From Herbiconiux daphne (GTDB taxonomy: Bacteria; Actinomycetota; Actinomycetes; Actinomycetales; Microbacteriaceae): a stretch of 64,000 nt of DNA. The translations under genes and the position numbers were made by a program. The stretch is taken from assembly GCF_024979295.1 (NCBI RefSeq), contig NZ_JANLCJ010000004.1:310001-374000 (forward strand), read 5' to 3'. Positions 1-9,118 of this stretch are shown here, piece by piece (within the stretch, counting starts at the first letter, position 1; each line of letters starts with the position of its first letter). The notes below the pieces were generated by a model. The model worked only from the letters and a program-made list of their open reading frames with translations, had not been told where the DNA came from and searched no databases.

Positions 1-825
1 CTGGAAGATCGACGAGCTGGTGCCGGCCGCCGCCGCCGTGTAGCCCACCTCCTGCTCGAGGATTGTGGGGAACCACGCGGTGAGCCCGTAGTACGAGAAC
101 GCCTGCCCCGCGAACGCGAGCGCGAGCAAGATGGCCGAGAGATTGCGCCAGGTGCGCGGCTCGGGCGCGGCGAGCGGGATGCCGCGGGTGTCGATGGCCA
201 CCGTCTCGAACGCGCCGGTCTCGATGGCGGGCCGCACGGGCCCCCAGTGCAGCGCACGCTTCGGGCCGACCGCCACCAGCCAGGCCGCCGCGGCGAGCAC
301 GACGAACCCGAGCCAGGCGAGCAGCGCCCCGCGCCAGCCGAACAGCACGGCGAGCGGCACGGTCGCGAGCGACGTGATCATCGAGCTCACGTTCATCGCC
401 GACGTGTACGCCCCGGTCACGATGCCCACCCGCTCGGTCGGCACGTCGCGCCTGATGATCACCGGAATGACCACGTTGCCGATCGTGATGAACGCCCCCA
501 TGATGATCGTGCCCGTGAAGGTGGCCTCCACTCCCCCGGCCGATCGCACGATCGAGCCGATGCCCACGCCGATGATCGCGACGGTGGTGGCGAAGTTCGC
601 GCCCGCCTTGCCGACGAACAGCGACGCGAACGGCGTGATGAGCGCGAAGCACAGCACCGGCAGGCTGGTCAGCAGCCCGGCCTGGGCGGCGGTCATCGAC
701 AGGTCTTCGCTGATCTGGCCGGTGATCGGCGCGACGGCCACGAGCGGCCCGCGCAGGATGAACCCGATGAACACGATGCCGACCACGAGAGTCCAGGGGA
801 ACCCGTTGCGGGTCAGCCGGTTCAT
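1..825 (-). CDS. CynX/NimT-type MFS transporter (partial, C-terminus outside window)
   Basis: The minus-strand frame from the ATG at 825 stays open to base 1, giving 275 codons without a stop, so the C-terminal third is outside the window. The protein opens with a hydrophobic helix followed by LRGPLVAVAPI, which resembles the first-helix motif of the cyanate/nitroimidazole (CynX/NimT) branch of the major facilitator superfamily, and about seven further hydrophobic segments follow. A purine-rich stretch (GGAAG) lies about 6 bases before the ATG. It is divergent from the reductase at 963, with 137 bases between them. The family exports or imports small anions or drugs; the substrate here cannot be told from sequence. 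Confidence 0.85.
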   Translation of the reverse strand, partial: MNRLTRNGFPWTLVVGIVFIGFILRGPLVAVAPITGQISEDLSMTAAQAGLLTSLPVLCFALITPFASLFVGKAGANFATTVAIIGVGIGSIVRSAGGVEATFTGTIIMGAFITIGNVVIPVIIRRDVPTERVGIVTGAYTSAMNVSSMITSLATVPLAVLFGWRGALLAWLGFVVLAAAAWLVAVGPKRALHWGPVRPAIETGAFETVAIDTRGIPLAAPEPRTWRNLSAILLALAFAGQAFSYYGLTAWFPTILEQEVGYTAAAAGTSSSIFQ

Positions 826-962
826 CGGCGCTTCCGGTTCATCTGCTGGTCTCGATTCCCGGGCCGCCGTCGGTCACCGCCAAGGGCGGTCCGTCTTCGG
901 TGTTCTCGCGGGGTGCACCCTCGATCTTACGCGTAGCGTGAGAGTCGACCCGAAAGGACCTC

Positions 963-1919
963 ATGCGCATACTCTTCGTCGGAGCCGGAGCCGTCGGCGG
1001 CTATTTCGGATCGCGACTGGCCGCGGCCGGGCGCGACGTGTCGTTCCTGGTGCACCGCGGGCGAGCGGAAGCGCTCCGCCGCGACGGTCTGCGGGTCGCC
1101 CTGGGCCCGGCCCCGGATGCCGCCACCGAGGTGTTGCACGACGTGCACGCCGTGGTGGCCGACGGGTCCACCCCGGTCGGCGGCCCCTTCGATGTGATCG
1201 TCGTGGCAGTGAAGGCCTATGCGCTCGACGCCGCCCTCGACGACATCGAGCCGTTCGTGGGGCCCGACACGATGGTGCTGCCGCTGCTCAACGGACTGCG
1301 TCACATCGACACGCTGGTCGCGCGATTCGGCGAGCACCGGGTGCTCGGCGGCCTGTGCGTGGTGGCCGCGCAACTCGACCCCGACGGCACGGTGCGGCTG
1401 CTCGCGCCGGGCGCGACCATCACCTACGGCGAGCTCGACGGATCGCTGTCGCCACGCATCCGGGCCCTCGACGAGCAGTTCCAGCTGCCTGCCCCCGCCG
1501 ACGGCGGGTTCAAGGCGCGCGCGTCGCAGCAGATCGAGGCCGATCTGTGGTCGAAATGGGTGTTCCTCTCGTCGGGCGGGGCGGTCACCACGTTGCTGAA
1601 CGGCACGGTCGGCCAGATCACGGCGACGCCGACCGGGCCCGAGACGGCACGGGCGATCGTGGCGGAGTGCGCGGCGGTGGCGGCGGCATCCGGGTTCGCG
1701 CTGCCTCCTCGATCGATCGAGGCGGTCGAACGCCAGGTGACCGAGCCCGGTTCGGGCTTCACGACCTCGATGTACCGCGACCTGCAGGCCGGCCGGCCCG
1801 TCGAGGCCGACGCCATCGTCGGCGATCTCGTGGCGAGGGCGGCGTCTCTCGGCGTCTCGGTGCCGTTGCTGTCGGCGGCCTACGCCCGCCTACGCGTCTA
1901 TGTCGACGGCCGCGCCTAG
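963..1919 (+). CDS. Ketopantoate reductase (PanE/ApbA) family NADPH-dependent reductase
   Basis: The 318-residue length fits the family. The N-terminal Rossmann fold has GAGAVGG at residues 7-13. VKAY follows at 83-86. WSKWVFLSSGGAVTTLL around 196-212 carries the likely catalytic lysine (K198), and QAGRPVEAD near the C-terminus carries the conserved substrate-contact glutamate region. AAAGGA precedes the ATG. Ketopantoate reductases make pantoate for coenzyme A, but actinobacteria carry several paralogues acting on other 2-oxoacids, and no panB or panC is nearby. I therefore assign the family and not the pathway step. Confidence 0.85.
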   Translation: MRILFVGAGAVGGYFGSRLAAAGRDVSFLVHRGRAEALRRDGLRVALGPAPDAATEVLHDVHAVVADGSTPVGGPFDVIVVAVKAYALDAALDDIEPFVGPDTMVLPLLNGLRHIDTLVARFGEHRVLGGLCVVAAQLDPDGTVRLLAPGATITYGELDGSLSPRIRALDEQFQLPAPADGGFKARASQQIEADLWSKWVFLSSGGAVTTLLNGTVGQITATPTGPETARAIVAECAAVAAASGFALPPRSIEAVERQVTEPGSGFTTSMYRDLQAGRPVEADAIVGDLVARAASLGVSVPLLSAAYARLRVYVDGRA

Positions 1920-1949
1920 GCGCCCGCTCGCGCCCAGGCGCCCGCTCGC
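1918..1949. repeat. 14-bp direct repeat spaced 18 bp, overlapping the reductase stop
   Basis: AGGCGCCCGCTCGC occurs at 1918-1931 and again at 1936-1949. The first copy includes the last two bases of the TAG stop codon of the upstream gene. It looks like a small tandem duplication; see also the similar cases at 16773 and 40936. Confidence 0.8.
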
Positions 1950-2115
1950 TCGCACCCGATGCTGACGGCACCTCGCCGATTCGATCCCACCGGCCGCTGG
2001 CTACACTGGAGGCGGCGGGGGCTTCCCCCGACGCTCGAATGCCCTCCCGAGGGTCGGACAGCGCAGTCACGAGTTCCCAGCGCCGTCTGCACCCCCTTCT
2101 CCGCAAAGGTGCGTC

Positions 2116-3852
2116 ATGTCAGTCCCCCCTCAGACCCTCGTCGACGCACTCCGCTCGACCGTCAGCCGTCACGGCAATGATCGAGGCGTTCGTTACTACG
2201 GCACTCCCACGTCGTCGGAGTTCATCGGCTACGCCGACATCGACCGGAACGCGCGCTCGATCGCCGTCAGCCTGATCGCCGCGGGGCACGAGGTCGGCGA
2301 GACGGCACTCATCGCCGTCTCGCCCGGCCTGGGGTGGGCCCCGGCCGTGTACGGCGTGATGTATGCCGGCCTCGGCTTCGTTCCGGCGCCCATCGCGGGG
2401 TACGGGTCGGCCGACAGCATCGCCGAGAAAGCCGCCGGGATCGGGCGAGCCGCCGAAGCCGGCCTGTTCGTGACCGACCGGCAGGCACTCGCCAAGCTTG
2501 GCGGGTCGCTGCCCGGATTCGAAGGTTCGACGGTGTTCGTCGAAGACCTCTTGGCCGATGGCGATGCGGATGCGTGGGTGCGACCCGACATCGACGGCGA
2601 CTCACTCGCCTACCTGCTCTTCACCTCGGGCTCGACGGGTGACCCGAAAGGCGTGATCGCCGCTCACGGAAGCATCACGTCGACCTGCTTCGGCAACCGG
2701 CCCTTCTACGGCGACGTCGACGGCGACTCGACGATGGTGGGGTGGGCGCCACTGCACCACATCACGGGACTGTCGATCAGCCTCCTCATCCCGGCGACGA
2801 TCGGCGTCGACACCGTCATCACGCCGACCGAGCAGTTTCAGCGCAGGCCGATCCTCTGGCTCCAGTTGATCAGCAAACATCAGGGCACGGTGAGCGCAGC
2901 GGGGAACTTCGCCTTCGCGCTGTGCACCCAGCTCGTGACCGACGAGCAGGTGGCCGATCTCGACCTGTCGAGCCTGCGAGCACTCATCTGCGGCAGCGAG
3001 CCGATCCTGCCGGGCACGATGCGGGCCTTCATCGAGAAGTTCGCGCCGGCCGGTCTCGCGCCCGACGTCATCGCGCCCTCGATGGGTCAGACCGAGTCGG
3101 GCCTCGTCTCGGCCAAGTTCGCGGGCGAGCCCCTGATCATCCGGCGGTTCGACCTGAAGGCGCTCGAATCCGGCGAACTCGTGCCGGCTGACGGGGAGGG
3201 AGACGACACCGTCGAGTGGGTCTCGTGCGGCCGCGTCGCAGACGACGTCACCATGAAGATCGTCGACCCCGAGACCCTCGAGGTGCTGCCGGATGGCCGC
3301 GTCGGCGAGATCTGGGTGTCGTCGTACATGGTGTCGCCGGGCTACTTCCACCGCCCGGAAGCCACCGCGGAGACCTTCGGCCTCTCCCTGCCGGGCGATG
3401 ACCTGCCGTACCTGCGCACGGGTGACCTCGCGGCGCTCGTGGACGGACAGCTCTACGTCACCGGCCGGCTCAAGGAGATGATCATCATCCGGGGCCGCAA
3501 CCTCTACCCGCAAGACATCGAGGCCGCAGCCCGAGCCGTCTCGCCCGCCGTCGGCATCGGGTCGGCCTTCGAGCTGACCGGTCACCCCTCCGCCGTGGGC
3601 CTCGTCTTCGAGGTCGACGACGAGACGGTCGCGACCTCCGGAGAGAGCCTGGAGTCGCTCGTGCAGCGGGTGAAGGACAGCCTGATGAGCACGTTCTCGC
3701 TGCCATCTCTCGCGATCGCGACACTGCCCGTGAATCACCTGCCGAGAACCGCCGGGGGAAAGGTGCGCCGCGGCCCCACCCGCATCGCGCTCGAATCAGG
3801 AGACCTCGCCGTGACCTCCAGCACAGGCTTCCGCAGCCCCGAGAGCGACTGA
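2116..3852 (+). CDS. Fatty-acyl-AMP ligase (FAAL-type, ANL superfamily)
   Basis: The 578-residue protein belongs to the adenylate-forming superfamily. The AMP/phosphate-binding loop LLFTSGSTGDPKG lies near residues 168-180, and the C-terminal hinge region reads GRLKEMIIIRGRNLYPQDIE near 450-470. The RGRNLYPQDIE form is characteristic of fatty-acyl-AMP ligases, which activate a fatty acid as the adenylate and hand it to a carrier protein instead of making acyl-CoA. No polyketide synthase, NRPS or acyl carrier protein gene is adjacent, so the acceptor is unknown. The start is the ATG after AAAGGTG. A possible -10 (TACACT) lies at 2002-2007. A plain acyl-CoA synthetase is the alternative. Confidence 0.82.
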   Translation: MSVPPQTLVDALRSTVSRHGNDRGVRYYGTPTSSEFIGYADIDRNARSIAVSLIAAGHEVGETALIAVSPGLGWAPAVYGVMYAGLGFVPAPIAGYGSADSIAEKAAGIGRAAEAGLFVTDRQALAKLGGSLPGFEGSTVFVEDLLADGDADAWVRPDIDGDSLAYLLFTSGSTGDPKGVIAAHGSITSTCFGNRPFYGDVDGDSTMVGWAPLHHITGLSISLLIPATIGVDTVITPTEQFQRRPILWLQLISKHQGTVSAAGNFAFALCTQLVTDEQVADLDLSSLRALICGSEPILPGTMRAFIEKFAPAGLAPDVIAPSMGQTESGLVSAKFAGEPLIIRRFDLKALESGELVPADGEGDDTVEWVSCGRVADDVTMKIVDPETLEVLPDGRVGEIWVSSYMVSPGYFHRPEATAETFGLSLPGDDLPYLRTGDLAALVDGQLYVTGRLKEMIIIRGRNLYPQDIEAAARAVSPAVGIGSAFELTGHPSAVGLVFEVDDETVATSGESLESLVQRVKDSLMSTFSLPSLAIATLPVNHLPRTAGGKVRRGPTRIALESGDLAVTSSTGFRSPESD

Positions 3853-3871
3853 GCCGACAGGAATCCGCGCC

Positions 3872-5881
3872 CTAGGCGAGCTTGGGACGCGTCGGGGTGG
3901 TGGGCTTCGAGGAGGGCGACGCGGGCCGGTGCCGCACCGGCCGGGGCGAGGCGCCGCGAGCGGGCACCAGCCAGCCGATCTCGACCGGCCGACGGCGACG
4001 GGCGAGCGCGACGCCCGAGAGCAGGATGCTGGCGAGCAGCAGCGCCGCCATCACGAGGGCCGCGGTCACCACGGTGCCCGCGTCACCACCCGTGAGGATC
4101 GTCTGGATGCCCGAGACCGCGTAGCTCATCGGACTGATCGCGCTGATCACCTGGAACGGCCCCGACAGGATCTCGACCGGGTAGAGCCCGCCGGTCGCCG
4201 CCAGCTGCAGGGCGAGCAGCACGAGCGAGACGACCGCTCCGACGCGGCCGAAGGCCGTCGACAGCAGCTGGTGGAACGCGGTGAAGGCGAGCGCCACCAG
4301 CAGCGAGAAGCCGAGGGTCGCCGGCAGTGAACTCCACGCCACGCCCAGACCGATGTGCAGGAAGCCGACGAGCAGCACGACCTGCGCCGCAGCGATGCCG
4401 CCCGCTCGCGCGAAGGTGCGCGTGGTGAGCCGGGCGGTCGACGCCGAGCTGGCGAGCACGGCCCGCGAGAACGGCCGCAGGAACAGGAACACGGCGAGCG
4501 CGCCGATCCACAGCGCGGTCGGCACGAGGATGGTCGACACGACCTGCGAGATGTTCGAGACCTGGTTGACCGTGTTCACGTCGACCTTCACGGGCTGCGC
4601 GATCACATCGGCCGCGTTCGAGGTTCCGTCGGCGTCGCTCGACGCGTTGGCCGTGATCTGGTCGGCGCCCGACTGCAGCCCCGAGGCCAGGGTGCGGGCG
4701 CCGTCACCGAGCTGGGTCGCGCCGGTGCCGAGCTGCTGGGCGCCGGGCACGGTCTGCTGAACGCCGGTGGCGAGCTGGCTGACGCCATCGGCGAGACCGG
4801 ATGCCCCGCTCGCGAGCTCGGGGCCGCCGGCGGCGAGCTGGTCGGCACCCGAGGCGAGCTGGGCGATGCCGCCGGGAAGACTGCCGAGCCCGGCGGTGCT
4901 GCTGATCAGCTGCGAGCCGCCCGGGCCGGTGGTGCTGAGACCCGCGAGGTAGCCCTGCGCGGTCGCGAGGGCCGTCTGCGCCTCGACCGAGACGGTGGGG
5001 TTGGTCTGGATCTCGGCGAGCGCGTTGTCGAGATTCTGCTTCGCCACGTCGACCTGGCCGACGTAGCCGGTGATGCCCGCCGGAAGCTGGGCGATCGGCG
5101 CCGTCTGTGCCGCGAGCTGGTCGAGCCCGGTCGCGAGCTGCGACACCCCGCCCGTGTAGGCGGTCACGCCGGTGCTCAGCTGCGTCGCGCCCGACGCGGC
5201 CGTCGCGGCGCCCGAACCGAGCTGGTTGAGCCCGTCGGCCAGTTGGCCGGCGCCGGTGGCGAGCTGGTCGGCACCGGAGGCGAGCTGGGTCGCTCCGCCC
5301 GCGGCATCCGAGAGGCTCGTGCCGACGCCGCCGAGGCCGGTGTAGAGCCCGTTGACGACGGTGGCGGTGATCTGCTGGCCGAAGCCCGACTGCACCGCCG
5401 AGGCGACCGTCGACGCCACGATGCCCGAGAGGTAGCCGTGTGCGTCGTCGGTGGTGATGTCGATGAGACCCTGCTTCGGGTCGGCGGTGGCGACGGTGTT
5501 GAGGGTGGCCGAGAAGTCTTCGGGAATGGTGAGCACCGCGTAGTAGGTGCCGTTCTCGAGCCCCTTCTGGGCGTCGTCGGAGTTCGTGGCCTGCCAGTCG
5601 AAGCCGGTCTCGCCGTCGCCGGTGAGCTCGGTGACGAGCCCGCGGCCGGCGAAGTTCGTGGTCTCGGTGCCGTCGGCGTTGGTGGTGGTGGTCATCTTGT
5701 CGTTGTTGACGATGGCGGCCGGAATGGTCGACAGGTTGGTGTCGGCGTTCGAGAGGGCACCGGCGAACAGGCCGTTCACGGCGAGCGGGGTGAAGATCAC
5801 GCCCAGCACGGCGAGCACCACGATCGCGATGGTGGTGCGCCGGCGCGTGCGGGGGGTCGGCGTTGTGGTGGAGGCGCTCAT
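3872..5881 (-). CDS. YhgE/Pip-family membrane protein
   Basis: The 669-residue protein has one N-terminal membrane segment (about residues 17-41) and a block of about five near the C-terminus. Between them is a long extracytoplasmic region built of repeats such as ADQLATGAGQLADG, which are predicted to be helical or coiled. This is the layout of YhgE/Pip proteins (phage-infection-protein and EsaA relatives). Its ATG overlaps the TGA of the MMPL gene by four bases (ATGA), so the two are translationally coupled and probably act together at the membrane. The last 30 residues are a basic, proline-rich tail. The family's exact role in actinobacteria is not established. Confidence 0.85.
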   Translation of the reverse strand: MSASTTTPTPRTRRRTTIAIVVLAVLGVIFTPLAVNGLFAGALSNADTNLSTIPAAIVNNDKMTTTTNADGTETTNFAGRGLVTELTGDGETGFDWQATNSDDAQKGLENGTYYAVLTIPEDFSATLNTVATADPKQGLIDITTDDAHGYLSGIVASTVASAVQSGFGQQITATVVNGLYTGLGGVGTSLSDAAGGATQLASGADQLATGAGQLADGLNQLGSGAATAASGATQLSTGVTAYTGGVSQLATGLDQLAAQTAPIAQLPAGITGYVGQVDVAKQNLDNALAEIQTNPTVSVEAQTALATAQGYLAGLSTTGPGGSQLISSTAGLGSLPGGIAQLASGADQLAAGGPELASGASGLADGVSQLATGVQQTVPGAQQLGTGATQLGDGARTLASGLQSGADQITANASSDADGTSNAADVIAQPVKVDVNTVNQVSNISQVVSTILVPTALWIGALAVFLFLRPFSRAVLASSASTARLTTRTFARAGGIAAAQVVLLVGFLHIGLGVAWSSLPATLGFSLLVALAFTAFHQLLSTAFGRVGAVVSLVLLALQLAATGGLYPVEILSGPFQVISAISPMSYAVSGIQTILTGGDAGTVVTAALVMAALLLASILLSGVALARRRRPVEIGWLVPARGASPRPVRHRPASPSSKPTTPTRPKLA

Positions 5882-8800
5882 CGGAGGCCCTTCTTCGAGG
5901 AGGAATCGGGGGCGGCGCTGCGGCCGCCGGAGGGGGAATCGGATGCCGCGGAGCGAGCCCCCGACGCGGCGAGGCCGCCCGGAGCGCGCCCGCTCGACGC
6001 GCCGACGGATGCCGCCAGGCCGCTCGGCGCCGCTGTGCCCGGGCCGTTCGAACCGGTCGGGTCGTTCGGGTCGCCCGCGTCGCTCAGCTCGATGCGGGTC
6101 AGCGCCCGGCCGCCCACGGTTGCCGCGTGCGTGGCGGGCTCCGACAGCACGCCGAGCACGAGGGTGATGTCGGGGCCGGCCACGGTCACCACGGCGCCCG
6201 CGAACGACGGGCTCGCGGGCTGCGCGAACTCGCCGTCACCGGCGTCGACCACCAGCACCGACGCTCCGTCGGCCACACCGAGCGACACCGCGAGCAGGGC
6301 GCTCGCCACCGGTGACAATTCGTCCATCGTGCGGTGCACGTCGATCGGCTGCTCGCCCTCGACCGACGACAACCCGGCGTTGATGCGCTGCACCAGGTGG
6401 TCGGCGCCGTCGCGGGGAACGCGCCGGAACCACGGGCGGCCGAGCCGCAAGCGCTCGTTGATGGCGTCGCCGACCGCGGTGGTCGCATCCGGTCGCCGCG
6501 ATTCGAGGTCGACCAGGCTCACCCGCTTCGCCACGGCGCTCGCCTCGGAGGGCAGGCTGTGGCCGAGCACCTGCAGGTGCCCGCTCTCGGGCGTGATGCG
6601 CCCGGCGATCGCGGCGCCGACGAGCCGGCGAGCGGCGGTCGGGCCGGTGATCACGGCGACCGATCCGGCCGGCACGGCGAACGAGACCGGCGCGCCCGCA
6701 CCCTCGACGGCGAGTTCCTCGGCGGTGATGGCGTCGGCGGTGTGCTGCGCGGCCCACTCGGTCTCGTCGATGTGGTCGCGCAGACCCTCGCCCTCGACGT
6801 CGACGTTCGGCAGGATGCGCCCGAGCCACTTCGGCAGGTACCAGGCCCGGTCGCCGAGCAGGGTCATGATGGCCGGCACGAGTGTCATGCGCACCAGGAA
6901 GGCGTCGACGAACACGCCCACCGCGAGCGCCAGGGCGATGGCCTTGATGGCGCCCTCGCCCTCGGGCACGAAGGCGAAGAACACGAAGAACATGATGAGC
7001 GCGGCCGCCGTGACGACCCGGGCGCCGTGCTGGAAGCCGACGCGCACGGCGCGCCGGGCATCCTTCGTCTTCACGTACTCCTCGCGCATGCCCGACACCA
7101 GGAACACCTCGTAGTCCATCGCGAGGCCGAACAGGATGGCCATCAGCAGGATCGGCAGGAAGCTGATGATGGGCCCCTGCGAGTGCACGCTCAGCAGGTC
7201 GGCCAGCCAGCCCCACTGGAACACCGCCACCGTCACGCCGAACGAGGCGCCGACCGAGAGGGCGAACCCGAGGGCCGCCTTGACGGGCACCGCGATGGAG
7301 CGGAACACCATGGCGAGCAGCAGGATCGAGAGGCCGATCACCAGGATGCCGAACGGGATGAGTGCGTTCGAGAGCTGGTTCGACACGTCGATGGCGACCG
7401 CGGTCTGGCCGCTCACCGTGAACGGGGTGCCGTATTGGTCGTCGACCTCGCCCTTCATGTCGCGCAGCCGCTCGACCAATGCTTTCGTGGCGGGGTCGTC
7501 GGGCGCGGTGGTGGGCACCACCTGGAAGATCGCGGTGTCGAGCGTCTCGTCGGGAATGCCGGGGCCCACCGTCGCGACGCCGTCGACCGCCTCGAGGTCG
7601 GTGCGGATGCCCTCGAGCACGTTCTGGATGTCGGTGGTCTGCGTGATGTCGGCCACCACCACGATCGTGCCGTTGTAGCCGGCGCCGAACTTGTCGGCGA
7701 TGGTGTCGTAGGCCGTGCGCGACGAGCTGCCCTCGGGCTGCGACGCCGCGGTCGGCAGGTTGAGGTCGAGGCTGAACGCCGGGATCGACACGACGCCGAG
7801 CAGCCCGATCACCGCGACGATGAACACGATCGGCGCCTTCATGACGAGCCGCACCCAGCGGCCGCCGAGGGAGGGCTTGGCCGGTTTCGCGGGTTTCGCG
7901 GGCGTGGCCGGCGCGCCCTGCGCCGCCGCGGTGGCCGGCGTGCCCTGGGCAGCCGCGGTCGTCTCCTCGTCGTCGTGCGACGCCTCGGCGATCGCGCGGC
8001 GCGCGGCCCGCGACCCGGGCTTGGCGGCGAGCCTGCCCTTGGCGATGCCCATGATGGCGGGCAGCAGCGTGATGGCGATGCTCACGGCGGCGAACACGGC
8101 GAAGGCCGCGGCGACGCCCATCACCGAGAGGAACGGGATGCCGACCACCAGCAGGCCGAGCAGCGCGATGATCACCGTGAGACCGGCGAACACGACCGCG
8201 GCGCCGGCGGTGGCCACGGACTGGGCCGCCGACTCCTCGGGACCCATCCCCCGCGCGAGCTGGGATCGATGCCTCGACAGAATGAACAGCGCGTAGTCGA
8301 TGCCGACCGCGAGACCGATCATCACGGCGAGCATCGGGGCGGTGCTCGACACGCTCGTGAACGCGGCCACCACCGAGATGCCCGCGAACGACACGCCCAC
8401 GCCGATCAGCGCCGACAGCAGCGGCAGGCCCGCCGCGAGCAGCGAGCCGAACGTGATGAACAGCACCACTCCGGCGAAAAGCACGCCGAGGCCCTCGGTG
8501 ATGGTGATGCCGAAGGTCTGGTTCGAGAACACCTCGCCGCCGTACGAGACGGTCATGCCGTCGGCGTCGAGGGTGTCGCCCGCGGTGGTCACCTGCTCGA
8601 GGGTGGCGTCGGTGACATCCGTCGCCGGCCCGTCGAACTGCACCTTCACGAGGGCGGTCGTGCCGTCTTCGGAGATCGCGTTCGTGGCATATTCGGAGTA
8701 GGGCGAGATGACCGCGGAGACCTGGTCGAGGTCGGCGAGGTCGTCGGCCACGTCGCTGATCTGCTGCTTGACGGTGTCGTCGTTGACGCTCTGGCCGTCG

Positions 8801-9033
8801 GGTGCGACCACCACCACCGTGGCCGCCGCACCGGCCGCCGAGGGGAACAGGTTCTCGAGCTTGTCGATGGTCTGCTGCGACTCGGTGCCCGGGATGGTGA
8901 AGCTCTCCTGGGTCTGGCCGCCGAGCAGCATGCCCCCACCGAGCAGTGCGCCGAGGATCAGCACCCAGGCCGCGACGACATACCAGGCTTTGCGAAAGGC
9001 GAATCGTCCGATTCGGTAGAGCAGTGTCGCCAC
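5878..9033 (-). CDS. MMPL-family RND transporter with C-terminal degenerate ABC-ATPase-like domain
   Basis: I start this at the GTG at 9033, behind GAGGAG, because the protein then opens with the standard MMPL first helix (ATLLYRIGRFAFRKAWYVV). The open frame continues upstream to 9438 but that part is antisense to the TetR gene. The protein is 1,051 residues. Residues 1 to about 750 are two tandem MMPL halves, each with a periplasmic loop and a helix bundle, as in lipid and siderophore exporters. From about 773 to 990 the sequence reads like a small ABC ATPase whose P-loop has decayed (GPTAARRLVGAA in place of a GKS/T loop), with LSPVASALLAV where the signature should be and VLVVDAGD where Walker B should be. 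A Ser/Gly/Ala tail follows. It sits between TetR and YhgE in one operon. Confidence 0.88.
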   Translation of the reverse strand: MATLLYRIGRFAFRKAWYVVAAWVLILGALLGGGMLLGGQTQESFTIPGTESQQTIDKLENLFPSAAGAAATVVVVAPDGQSVNDDTVKQQISDVADDLADLDQVSAVISPYSEYATNAISEDGTTALVKVQFDGPATDVTDATLEQVTTAGDTLDADGMTVSYGGEVFSNQTFGITITEGLGVLFAGVVLFITFGSLLAAGLPLLSALIGVGVSFAGISVVAAFTSVSSTAPMLAVMIGLAVGIDYALFILSRHRSQLARGMGPEESAAQSVATAGAAVVFAGLTVIIALLGLLVVGIPFLSVMGVAAAFAVFAAVSIAITLLPAIMGIAKGRLAAKPGSRAARRAIAEASHDDEETTAAAQGTPATAAAQGAPATPAKPAKPAKPSLGGRWVRLVMKAPIVFIVAVIGLLGVVSIPAFSLDLNLPTAASQPEGSSSRTAYDTIADKFGAGYNGTIVVVADITQTTDIQNVLEGIRTDLEAVDGVATVGPGIPDETLDTAIFQVVPTTAPDDPATKALVERLRDMKGEVDDQYGTPFTVSGQTAVAIDVSNQLSNALIPFGILVIGLSILLLAMVFRSIAVPVKAALGFALSVGASFGVTVAVFQWGWLADLLSVHSQGPIISFLPILLMAILFGLAMDYEVFLVSGMREEYVKTKDARRAVRVGFQHGARVVTAAALIMFFVFFAFVPEGEGAIKAIALALAVGVFVDAFLVRMTLVPAIMTLLGDRAWYLPKWLGRILPNVDVEGEGLRDHIDETEWAAQHTADAITAEELAVEGAGAPVSFAVPAGSVAVITGPTAARRLVGAAIAGRITPESGHLQVLGHSLPSEASAVAKRVSLVDLESRRPDATTAVGDAINERLRLGRPWFRRVPRDGADHLVQRINAGLSSVEGEQPIDVHRTMDELSPVASALLAVSLGVADGASVLVVDAGDGEFAQPASPSFAGAVVTVAGPDITLVLGVLSEPATHAATVGGRALTRIELSDAGDPNDPTGSNGPGTAAPSGLAASVGASSGRAPGGLAASGARSAASDSPSGGRSAAPDSSSKKGLR

Positions 9034-9118
9034 GGGAGGGCTCCTCGGTGATCTCGGGTGTTGTGTTCGGGGGTGGTGCCTGGGGTGGTGTTCGGTCGCC
9101 GGTTTCGTCGATCCGCGG

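Noticed and set aside
131-2275. A plus-strand open frame covering the MFS gene, the reductase and the ligase start.
   Set aside because: It crosses three real genes in other frames and shows only low-complexity sequence.
4355-7114. A plus-strand open frame of about 919 codons opposite YhgE and MMPL.
   Set aside because: It is a shadow of two well-supported minus-strand genes and has no family features.
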